In this document: piece after piece, positions 44,803 through 55,541 of the stretch
Layout: every line of letters begins with the position of its first letter
How positions within the stretch are numbered: the stretch's first letter is position 1
Assembly (NCBI GenBank): GCA_016584495.1
Contig: WAID01000009.1
Span: 1,674,001 to 1,738,000, forward strand
Direction of reading: 5' to 3'
DNA: 64,000 nucleotides
DNA from: Celoporthe dispersa
Lineage: Eukaryota; Ascomycota; Sordariomycetes; Diaporthales; Cryphonectriaceae
Made by a program: the position numbers and the translations under genes
The notes under the pieces: model-generated
Databases searched by the model: none
What the model was told of the DNA's origin: nothing
What the model saw: only the letters and a program-made list of their open reading frames with translations

Positions 44803-47800
44803 ATGGCGATATCCATAGAGGAGCTGGACGTGACCGTCCGTGCCTTCTATGAGGGACGGGGCGATCAGGTACGACGGCCTTGAACCCTGGAGCACGGTGC
44901 TGTTGATATCCTGCTGATGACCTTATCCTGCCTACAGCAAAAAGCTGCACAGGCCGCCCTGAACCAGGTAAACATGCGCCCGCCCCTCCCGCCCCTCCAC
45001 GCCAACCCTCGACATTGCGCTGACGGGAGACGTGATCGCAGTTCAAGGAAGACCCCGACGCATGGCTCATGGTGGACGACATCCTCGCCAAGGCCACCTA
45101 CCCCCAGACGAAGTGTACGTGCCCTCCTCCTCCGCCTCCCACACGCAGCGTCGCGGTGACTTCACGAGCCGGGGGGCCCGTTTGGCTGACCAGTCGCATA
45201 GACCTCGCCCTGCAGGTGCTCGACCATGTCATCATGACGAGGTGGAAGGTGCTCCCGCGGGATCAGTGTCAAGGTATGAACACCATCGTCCCCCGCGCCC
45301 GCCATCTCGTCGGTGCTAACTTCGGCCCTCCCTCCCCCTCTTCCCACAGGCATCCGGAACTTCATCGTCGCCTTCATCCTGCAGTGCTCCGGTACCGAGG
45401 AGTCGTTACGATCCCAGCGCACGCTCCTCAACAAGCTGAACCTCGTGCTCATCTCGGTGCTCAAGCAGGAGTGGCCGCACAACTGGCCGACGTTCATCAA
45501 CGAGATCGTACAAGCCTGCCACTCGAGCCTGTCCGTCTGCGAGAACAATATGATCATCCTCCGCCTCCTGTCCGAGGAGGTCTTCGACTACTCGGCCGAG
45601 CAGATGACGTCGTCCAAGACCCGCAACCTGAAGCAGACCATGTGCAGCGAGTTCTCCCAGATCTTCCAGCTCTGCCAGGAGATCCTGAACACGGCGACCC
45701 AGCCCAGCCTCGTCCAGGCGACACTCGAGACGCTGCTGCGGTTCTGCAACTGGATCCCGCTGGGGTACATCTTTGAGACCAACCTCATCTCGCTGCTGCG
45801 GACGCGCTTCCTGGAGGTGCCCGAGTTCCGGAACATCACCCTTCAGTGCCTGACGGAGATCGGAGGCCTGCAGACAGGTGGGCCGGGCAGCAACAGCTAC
45901 GATGAGCAGCTCGTCAAGATGTTCACCGAGGTCCTGACCACGATATCGACTATCATTCCTATCCAGATGGACCTCAAGTCGACATATCCCCAGAGCAACT
46001 CGCGGGACCAGCAGTTCGTGCAGAACCTGGCCCTGTTTCTCACCAATTTCTTCTCCATGCACCTGAACGTGAGTCCCGCATCCATCTTGGACTGCCGCGC
46101 AGCCCCGAGCGCCCACTGCTGACAACATCGCACAGCTGATCGAGAATCTCCCGAACCGAGACTACCTCACGCACGGCCACTACTACCTGATCCGCATCTC
46201 GCAGATCGACGACCGGGAGATCTTCAAGATCTGCCTCGACTACTGGCTCAAGCTGGTCCAGGAGCTCTACGAGGAGATGCAGTCTCTTCCCATCGGCGAG
46301 AACCCTCTGCTGGCCATGGGGAGCATGCAGGGAGGGGCGCCAAACCCCGCGCTCCTGTCGAACTACCCCCTGCGGAAGCACAAGTACCAGGAGATCCTGA
46401 CCAACCTCCGGGTCGTCATGATCGAGAAGATGGTCCGTCCCGAGGAGGTGCTGATCGTTGAGAACGACGAAGGAGAGATCGTCCGGGAGTTCGTCAAGGA
46501 GAGCGATACCGTGCAGCTGTACAAGACCATCCGAGAGTGTCTCGTCTACCTCACCCATCTGGACGTCGTCGACACGGAGAATATCATGACGGACAAGCTT
46601 GCGAAGCAGGTCGACGGCTCAGAGTGGTCATGGCACAACTGCAACGTCCTCTGCTGGGCCATCGGGTCCATCTCGCTGGCCATGAACGAAGAGACAGAGA
46701 AGCGGTTCCTGGTGACCGTGATCAAAGACCTCCTGGGCCTTACAGAGATGAAGCGTGGCAAGGACAACAAGGCCGTTGTAGCCAGCAACATCATGTACAT
46801 TGTCGGCCAATACCCTCGGTTTCTCAAAGCGCACTGGAAATTCCTTAAGACGGTTGTGAACAAGTTGTTCGAGTTCATGCACGAGTCACACGAGGGTAAG
46901 CCTGCTTGTGTCTTGCCGCTCTCCTCGTTGGAATGACTATACTGACACTCCGCCCTCTCAGGTGTTCAGGACATGGCATGCGACACGTTCATCAAGATCG
47001 CCAAGTCGTGTAAACGCCACTTTGTCGCTCTCCAGCCGAGTGAGCACGAGCCGTTCATCGAGGAGATTGTTAGGAACCTCCCGAAGATCACAAACGATCT
47101 CACCCCCCAGCAGGTTCACACGTTCTACGAGGCCTGCGGCTACATGGTGGCCGCGCAGGGCAACAAGAGCCAGCAGGAACGGCTCCTGGCAGAACTGATG
47201 CAGCACCCCAACGCCGCGTGGGACGAGATCATCAAGCAGGCTACGATGAACCCCACGATCCTGCAGGATGCCGACACGATCAAGATCATCGGGAACATCA
47301 TGAAGACGAACGTCTCGGCCTGCTCGTCGGTCGGGCCATACTTTTATCCGCAGATCGGCCGCATCTACCACGACATGCTGCAGATGTACAGGGCCACCAG
47401 CCAGCTGATCTCGGAGGCCGTGGCCAGGGAGGGCGAGATCGCGACCAAGATGCCCAAGGTCCGAGGCCTGCGGACGATCAAGAAGGAGATCCTCAAGCTC
47501 ATCGAGACCTATGTCGAAAAGTCGGAGGATCTTGCCGCCGTGCGGGCGCAGATGGTCCCACCGCTGCTGGACTCCGTCCTCGTGGACTACAACCGCAACG
47601 TTGCCGGTGCGCGCGACGCGGAGGTCCTGCGGGCCATGACTGCTGTGATCTCGAAACTGTCGGCCCTGATGGAGGACCAGGTCCCCATCATCATGGAGAA
47701 TGTGTTCGAGTGCACGCTGGAGATGATCAACAAGGACTTCTCGGAGTTCCCGGAACACAGGGTCGAGTTCTTCAACCTCCTGCGGGCGATCAACCTGCAC

Positions 47801-48591
47801 TGCTTCCCGGCGCTCCTCAAGCTTGACAACCGGCAGTTCAAGTTCGTCATCGACTCTTGCCTGTGGGCCAGCAAGCACGACAACCGGGACGTGGAGGCCG
47901 CAGGTCTCAACATGTGCCTCGAGCTCATCATCAACATCGCGGAGAAGACGGATGTGTCGACGTCGAACGCGTTCTTCAATCAGTTCTTCATCCCCATCCT
48001 GCAGGATGTCTTCTTTGTCCTGACGGATCAGGACCACAAGGCCGGGTTCAAGACGCAGTCGATGCTGCTCATGCGCATGATGCACTTTGTGGACCCAGCG
48101 GATGCGAACGGGGCCAAGATCCAGGGCCCCATCTACCAGCCAGACCAGGCCCAGGCGGGTACCTCGAACCGGGAGTTCCTGGGCAACTTCGTGGGCAGCC
48201 TGCTGCAGAATGCCTTTACAAACCTTCAGCCGTAAGTTTTTCTTCTCCTCCTTCTTCCCTTTCCCTCTCTCTCCCCCCCCCTCTCTGTCCCGCCGCCGCA
48301 TAATACATTCGTCCTAACACTAAGCTAACGTGTCACTCTGCACACAGTGCACAAATCGCCGCCTTTGTGGAGGGTTTGTTCACGCTCAACGCACAAGCCG
48401 ATAAGTTCCGGCTACACCTGCGTGACTTCCTGATCTCGCTGAAGGAGTTTGCCGGCGACAACGCTGAGCTCTTCCAGGTGGAGAAGGAGAAGGAGGACGC
48501 GGCAAAGCAGCAGGCGGACCTCGACCGGAGATCTAAGGTCGGCGGCCTGATGAAGCCATCGGAGCTGGATAATGACGACGACGAGCTGTGA
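44803..48591 (+). CDS. crm1: Exportin-1 (CRM1)
   Basis: Major nuclear-export receptor for leucine-rich NES cargo, acting with Ran-GTP. Eight exons: 44803-44868, 44938-44967, 45042-45114, 45202-45273, 45350-46068, 46136-46895, 46962-48231 and 48348-48591, giving 1077 aa in one frame (human 1071). It starts MAISIEELDVTVRAFYEG; the importin-beta N domain covers about residues 30-100; HEAT repeats include LLSEEVFDYSAEQM, RGKDNKAVVASNIMYIVG, VQDMACDTFIKI, MINKDFSEFPEHRVEFF and LRDFLISLKEFAG; the acidic tail ends DNDDDEL. At the leptomycin-B site the sequence is DLLGLTEMKRG, with Thr at about 523, as in S. cerevisiae T539, where human has Cys528. Exon 2 is only 30 nt. Long antisense frames over exon 7 are shadows. 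Confidence 0.96.
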
Positions 48592-50045
48592 CTTAGGGAG
48601 GAGTTCCGGAACGAATACGCCCCATCATCTCACGCGGCGGCTGGCCTCCAGGAGCCTGGCCATCCCGAGAAGCCCACACAGGACCACCTGGACGGCTGGG
48701 AGCTCTACGGGCTGTGAGCGTGTTGTGATGAATGATGGACGGGGCGGGATGGGCGGCAAGGGGAAGCGGAGCCGTCTCCACTAGCACATGAGCGCGTGCG
48801 CCGGCCTGCTGCAATTCCCCCCTGCTTCATTTGTATGATACCACATAGAGAGGGAGGGCCTGGCGTGTAGTCGCCAGCTGGAAAGAGCCACAATGACGAA
48901 GACGAGGCGGGGCAAACAAATGGAGCGTGCTGAGGGAGGATCAAGAAGACAACCTCTTTTTTTTTCTTTCTTTTTTCTTCTTCCTGATCATTCTCATTCT
49001 CAAAAACTCTCTTCGGTCTAGAAGCAACAGCTTTCTCGAGTCTAATCAAGAGACCGGGCGCGGCCCGGGGAGACTATAAGTGGAAAGGAAGAGCCACGGC
49101 AGAGAAGGGGAGAAGGGCACAAGCCGAAGGGGGGAAGGGGCATGGCTCTCGACATGATCGTCACGTCGAGCTCGAGTGCCCAGGTACGCAGCTCAGTCGG
49201 ACAGCATCGAAGTGAACCACTGGCTGGGCAAGACAGAGAGAAAGTCGCCGATAACGTAGTAGCTTGCTGATAGGACCAATTCAACCATTGACAGTGACAC
49301 ATGCTGAACGGAGAAGGACCGGACTCTGCACAGGAGGTTCTGGCAGGGGGAACTTGCTGCCGGGGCGAAGCTCTACAAAGGGAGACAGACGATAGGCAGC
49401 CTCATCATGCAAGCCCGTGATGGGGTATGGGCTCGAAAGGGGCTCAGGTATCTACATCCATCCACCTAGTTGTGCCTACGTACTTGATCCGGGCCCCTGG
49501 ACCTTGGCAGCATCCTGCGCTCACAAGTGAGGATCTGTCCTATCTCTCCTTGTCTAAGCCTCCACTCGAAAGGAGAAAACGGAGGAAGTGTGAAGATCAA
49601 CCAAACAAGACTGAATCTCGTCATCAGCACGCTGGCGAGTGAATAACGACGACTTACATCACCATGCAGGACGCCGGCATGAACTTAATGTCAGGACTGT
49701 CGATCTTTTTATTAACCGACGGGCTTTCGGACGGGTGTTTGTTATATAGAGAAATATTTGATTGGCTGACTAGACTAGACTGATATCGTGTTACAAGAGA
49801 GAAGAGAAAGAGAAAGAAAGAAAAAAAAAGGGTCAAGATATTACGCACACCAGAGGGGTGTGTGGTTGTTGGTTGTATCATAGTAGTACGGCACAGTAAT
49901 ATTTGTCGTGCCGCCGTTGCGTGCGTCTCCATAGCTCCGTTTCATCGTCACCGACAGAGAAAGGAGGAGGGGCCTGTAGCTCCGAGAATTACACCAGGCT
50001 GAGCAGAAGCCGACCAAGCAAGCGCCTGCTCTGTCTTTAGTGACG

Positions 50046-50421
50046 ATGGATGGCCCGTCCGTGCCGTCCTCCGTGTCCCCGTCGTCCCCCTTCAGGCACC
50101 ACTACCACCACCCGGAGGATGCCGAGCGGGAGAATCAGGTCATGTCTTGTCTCGGAGTGGGCCGGCGTGGGTAGGTACATGGTAGCAGCATGGCCGCCTG
50201 TGCTCTCATCCCTTTCTTCCTCTTGTGCCCTCCTCGCCTATTGATGCCTAGGGGCGAGGAGAGAGAGACACTTGTCTGTTCCAGCCTCTCTCTCTCTCTC
50301 TCTCTCTCTCGTCGCAGCGTCGCAGCAGCACAACAACGGCGCAAGCCACATGACAACCACCAGACAAGCCGAGACCCGTTCCTCCCTCCCTCTCTCTCTC
50401 TCTCTTTCTCCTGACGCGTGA
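50046..50421 (+). CDS. Possible two-exon small gene or first exons of a larger one
   Basis: The first 31 codons from ATG 50046 (starting MDGPSVPSSVSPSSPF, ending HHPEDAERENQ) have G or C in about nine of ten third positions, unlike the surrounding DNA. A GT at 50139 and an acceptor TCGCAG at 50325, preceded by a (CT)13 tract, join in frame to a second exon (QHNNGASHMTTTRQAETR) that stops at 50421, giving about 62 aa. The donor GTCATG is weak. It could be a small protein, an upstream ORF or the beginning of a regulator. No homologue is recognised. Confidence 0.25.
50285..50310. repeat. (CT)13 microsatellite
   Basis: An uninterrupted CT tract directly before the GTCGCAG acceptor-like sequence of the candidate small gene, where it could serve as a polypyrimidine tract. 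Confidence 0.85.
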
Positions 50422-51662
50422 CCGGCCGGCGTCGGATGGCCTGATCTGGTCTTTCCCTACCCTGTAGTCCAACGCGATCCGATCGGAGACTAGTAAACAG
50501 CCCAAGAAAGCCAGCCCAGAGATGGCTGGACAGAGAAGAGAGGCGTGAAACTGAGCCCTCCCCACTCTCCCCCCCCCCAAAGGCAACTCTGCTCCCGTCC
50601 AACCAATCAAACCCACCTTTTCTCCTGCCGAGAGGGGGGGGCGCGCCACGGCATATCTGCACACCCCATCATCACCCACAACAACTCCTAGGTGTGTGTA
50701 TGCATGTTTCTCTTGTTGCCGTGCCTGCCCGCCGCCGTCTCCGTGGCCCTCTACTCGCGACCTCTCGGCCCTTTACTCGGTCGCCACTGTGACAGCTGAG
50801 CAGTGTCACCGTCCGCCGGGCTTCTCTCTCTCTCTCGATTCGAGAGGGCAGGCAGGTAGGGAGGTGGACAAAGAGGCGTGTGTGTGCATGTGCATCTGGG
50901 TGTATGTGTCCCGTGTGACGCGGAAGCGGTACCCAAGTGGTCGGGAGTGCCATGCAGATCTGGCTGGAAAGAGAGGCAGGAGATCCCGACGGCGGCCGTG
51001 GTGGTTGTTGTTATTGGAGTGTTGTGACCAGTGGTTGGCTGTTTTTTTTTTCTTCCTTTTTTCTTTTTTTAGTGTTTTCCCCCTTCCTTTTTTTCATTGG
51101 GTGTCTAGGGAGAATAATTACAGCAGCACCAGATGGATGTCCGGGTGTTTAATATGGGAGGAAATGAATAATCTGGTGACGTCCCCCTCGACACCGAGTC
51201 CAAGAGGGCAGCTGTAGCCGGGTCTGGGTTGATGGTAGTAGCAGTAGCGGCGGTGTTACAGGCGGAAAAAAAAAATGAGGAGAGGAAAGACAGGCACGAG
51301 GACAAGGTCCATCACACGGCCGACTGGCTGTAGATACACACGCACACACACATATCTCTGACATGCAACACAAGGCAGACGACCGCAGGGTTGCTACCAC
51401 CGCCACGCTCACAGCCCAGCAGTGGACAAACGGACAACGTCCGGTCTCGCCTGGGCACCCACCTGGGTACTCACTCCTCCATGCTGTGTCGAGTCTCTCT
51501 CTCTTTCCCTCCCTCCCTCTCCCTCTCGCAGCACCGCAATCTATGCGGAACCCTTGGATAAACCTTCCTTTCACAACGAGGCTCACATGATCTCGGTCCC
51601 ACGGCACAGAGACACACACGCATGCACGCGAGCACTGGGCAGGCATCTTTCAAAGGTGTGAA

Positions 51663-51681
51663 TGTGTGTGTGTGTGTGTGT
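51663..51681. repeat. (TG)n microsatellite
   Basis: Uninterrupted TG tract in the gene-poor region. Confidence 0.85.
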
Positions 51682-52479
51682 TGTACGGCATGTAAATAAA
51701 AAAATAAATCAAAAGAGAACACAACGGCTCATGTCCAACACCCGACCTGCATGCTTCCCTCCCTGCCCGTTCCATACTGTAACGCTCCGGGATCGACCAT
51801 CATTGGTCCTGCTGACCCTTGGCCTGCATGCCGCGGAGAACTGCTCCAGGACAGGGCCAGAATAATATCGTGACTTTCAATAGCCTTTTTTTTTTTTTGG
51901 GAGTATACTTGCGGCTGCACACAAGATACAAGCAGCGCGGTTCATGGGTTGCCATCGACCCAGGCGTATGAGGCAGAGCTGCGGGCCGGGCGGAAGAGAA
52001 GGAGGCCGGGGGCCAGGAATCAAGCAACGCCTGCAACGTGCAAAATTGTATATGCCGTGTAGCAGACCCCGGAGACACGGAGGTACAGTACATGCAGGAA
52101 GTGAGTGGTGAGGACGGACATGAACGGCGCACCGCAGCGGCGATATGAGCCCGCGGGTGACAAGACCCCAACAAAGAAAAAGAAAGAGAGAAAAAAAAAC
52201 TCCGTGGCATCGATCACACACTTCTCTATCGACCTGGCCTGGGTCTGGACCATCACACAAACAAGGCAGGTGAGTTCGGTACCGTATGAGATGACGGCCC
52301 TCACATCATCGGTATGCCGGAAACGTTTTCTGCTGCATCTATAGCGCCCGCGCCCAGGCAGGCCCATAACAACAAGAGCTGAAAGAAAAGGGAAGGAAAA
52401 AAAGAGAGAGAGAGGCATAGCCCGAGCCCACCCCGGCCTGGCCGCTGGGCAGGCATAAGCGAGGCAATAGAGAGAGAGA

Positions 52480-52496
52480 CACACACACACACACAC
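52480..52496. repeat. (AC)n microsatellite after a GA tract
   Basis: A short GA tract runs directly into an AC tract. Confidence 0.8.
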
Positions 52497-53090
52497 GCAC
52501 ACTTAGCCTGGTCTGAGCGTGGCGTGGGCGTGGCAAGTTCTGTAGTGGACGACGCAGCGAGCGGCACTATCGGCGCTGAGGCACTGCGTTGACGCGCTGA
52601 TGTGCGATGCAGCAGAAGCGAGTCCAATAGGAGATGGCCAGGAAGAAAAATGCCGACCCCAGAGTTTAGAAAGAGAGGAGGTGGGGGGAGGGAGGGGGCC
52701 AGACCAGGCCCTTTCGTCTCGCTTGTAACCCACCTCATCTTTTCGAACAGGGCACGGCACGGAGGAGAAAACCTGGGGGGCCAAGCATTTTGGCTGGCTG
52801 GCTGGGTTGGCACTGTAACATTGTAAGTAAAGTAAGCAGAGAGGCACGGGTGTGCAGTGGAACCAACACAGACATACATACATAGTACCAATACATCCTC
52901 AAGCGCCATTCCGTATGGTTGCAACTGACTACCGGCCACCCCTTACACCCCCCCCCCAAGACCAAAAGGGAACACGAACCTGCAGCAGCACGTATTCGGC
53001 CCTCGGCCGGCGACAGGACAGTGCGTGTAGGAGGAGGGAGGCAGGGAGAGAGAGAGAGACAGATACAGAGGAGAGCGCCAGTGTTGACCT

Positions 53091-53115
53091 ACACACACAC
53101 ACACACACACACACA
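53091..53115. repeat. (AC)n microsatellite
   Basis: Uninterrupted AC tract, 170 bp from an opposite-orientation TG tract at 53288. Confidence 0.85.
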
Positions 53116-53287
53116 TACACATACACAGCATCCATTGCCTTTCCTCGGCCCCTCCAGGCGCGCAATGAGTGCGACGTCGGGCAGGCCCCAAGCTGTTGGG
53201 AACGCTCTGCTCCACTTAGGACCCCTCCTCTACATGAGCCGGGGGCTGTAGGTGATTGGTATACTTATAGCGTCTGACGACTACTGC

Positions 53288-53312
53288 TGTGTGTGTGTGT
53301 GTGTGTGTGTGT
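53288..53312. repeat. (TG)n microsatellite, inverted partner of 53091-53115
   Basis: A TG tract of the same length as the preceding AC tract. The two are complementary and could pair as an imperfect inverted repeat. Confidence 0.8.
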
Positions 53313-53550
53313 AAGTGTGTACCAAAGTATATGATAGGGTGGCGGCGGCATGCATGTGTTGCGTGAACGGGAGGGGTGGGAATTCATGTGTGAGCAGTGA
53401 GAGAGGTATAGAGAGAAGAGGGGGAGGAGGGTTGACAAAAGGGAAGAAGCAAAAGGGTGGTCGCCTGCATTCTGTTGTGCCTGCATGCATGCATACTGCG
53501 GGTTTATGTGCAGGTGCGGGGTTGAGTGAGTAGTATTTTGGTGAGCATGC

Positions 53551-53622
53551 AACGTGTTTGTGCGTGTGTGCGTGCGTGCGTGTGTGTGTGTGTGTGCCTG
53601 TGTGTGTGGTATGTGTCTGTGC
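53551..53622. repeat. Degenerate GT/CGTG repeat block
   Basis: Seventy bases of GT with interspersed CGTG and TATG units, an older, mutated microsatellite. Confidence 0.75.
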
Positions 53623-54056
53623 ACGTAAGTATGCATAGTATGTATGCGTGTAAGTCTGCATGTGTGTTAGTGTGCGAAAAGAAGGAGGGGCGTGTATAGA
53701 GAGAGAGAGAAAGACAGGAAGAGAGAGAGAGAGAAAGAAAGACGGCCACCACACACCCTCTCCGCCGGGAACTACATACAGAGTACAATCCATGGTATCA
53801 TGGATCCTCTAGCGAGAGGCCATGGTGATTTCTCTCTCTCTCTAGCCCTTCCTCATCTGCGTGTCATATGTAGGATCCAGCCGAGGGCGTCGAGTCATGT
53901 GCAGCTAAGCAGCCATGGCTTGTGGCCCAAGTTTCTCGAGCAGGACACGATATGTGATGTTGATCTGCAAACCAGTGTCCTCCTGCATGCGGTTGTTCCT
54001 CTTTGGCTGGCCCGAAATCCCGAGTGAGGTTTGGTCCGAGCGAGCTTGGCTTGGCT

Positions 54057-54078
54057 TGTGTGTGTGTGTGTGTGTGAG
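54057..54078. repeat. (TG)n microsatellite
   Basis: Uninterrupted TG tract; an AC tract follows at 54195-54212 and another at 54636-54657. Confidence 0.85.
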
Positions 54079-55500
54079 TGAGATCGGACAACCGCCATCC
54101 TCGACGTCTCATCTCATCTCGTCTCGGATGGTCTGTCTCGGGAGAGACCAGAATGTTGGTGGTGGTTTTTTTCCTTCTCTCCTCCTTTTAGATCGGACAC
54201 ACACACACACATATCCACACACATCACCACAATCCACGTGCCCTGTTCAGCCGCCAAGCCCGCCTTCAATCTTGACAGCGGCAAAACCCAGCCTATGAAG
54301 CGACGGGACCCCTTACCATGCAAACGCCGTAGTGGTTCGCGCCCACCCCCCTTCCCCTCCTTCCCTCCCTCCCCCAGGTGCACGATCCATCGTTCCATCC
54401 GCAGCAGGAGAGGAGAGTCAGCAGCAATCAGGGCAGGGCAGGCAGTGCGCCCGCCAGCCAGCCAGCCACAGCAAGGGCAGGCAGGATATCGCCTCTCAAT
54501 AGCCTGTCGACCAGCTGTGCCCAGGTCTGCTCGTTTTCCCCAGAGATTGGCCTAGCTGCTCGACCAGTGTTCGTGAATGGAAGGAGTTGCGAGATAGAGA
54601 GGGAGCCCGGGGGGGGGCGCAAGATGGCTCCCTCTTCACACACACACACACACACATGGTGCGGCATGGGACGGACACTCATGGACCGACGATATCCATC
54701 CAGGAGGAGATCTCATCTCAGGTCGCTGACAGGGCCGCTCATTGCACTGTTTCCCTCCGGCCAAGTCAGGCTGATACTCTGGGTCCTGACCTCGAGTGGG
54801 TGTAGGAGAGGGAGAGGGAACATGAATCCTTGAATATATGCTGGGTTGGTGATACCAGACCGGACATGATGCTCCTCCTCCTGCTGGTCTCCTGGTTGGT
54901 CTTCTCCCTGCGTGTCTCTCCCTTCCTCTGTCTCTCTCTCTCTCTATATTTCTCTGGCTCGGCAAGGAGGAGGCCCAGTACCCTCCGAGATTGTACTAGC
55001 CATTGTCCCACCATGTTGGGTTCCTTGTTATCTGCAACATTAGCCCAAGGGGGGAAGGGGAAGGGGGGGGAGGGAGAGTACATGTTTGCTTATCCGTCTT
55101 CCAGGGTGGTTTTTTCCTTCGTTCTTTTCCTTTCTTTCTTTTTCTCTGGGTACAAGTCAGTCATGTGTTCCAGGGGGGGAGGGTGGAGATTGAGGGATCC
55201 GGAATAAGTGCTGATGTCCAGCGGGTATCGGTGGCTCGCTGCGTCGCGTGTAAATCATCTGACCACGGTTGATAACGTCCACGCATCATATCCCCAGGAA
55301 TTAGGATCATCATCACCTTTCTTTTGCCTGCCGTGAGCTCTTCTCTCTGTTCATTATCCGCTGGGAGGGTGGGTGGACTGGCTTCGTGCCAATCGGCCGA
55401 CAGGGTCTCTCGTCGTCTACCTCAGCCATACCCAGCCAGGAGGGATGGCGTCTGGCTGGTTCAGGGCATAGCATTCTAGCCTCTGTTGGGTGACCTTGTC

Positions 55501-55541
55501 ATCACACTCACACACACACACACATATACACACACACAGAC
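55501..55541. repeat. (CA)n with one TATA interruption
   Basis: Two CA tracts separated by TATACA. A CTG-rich triplet run (with one GTTGCTG variant) follows near 55569. Confidence 0.8.

Noticed and set aside
46958..48301. 447-codon minus-strand ORF over CRM1 exon 7
   Set aside because: It lies entirely antisense to a perfectly conserved exon; the high G/C third positions of CRM1 remove stops on the other strand.
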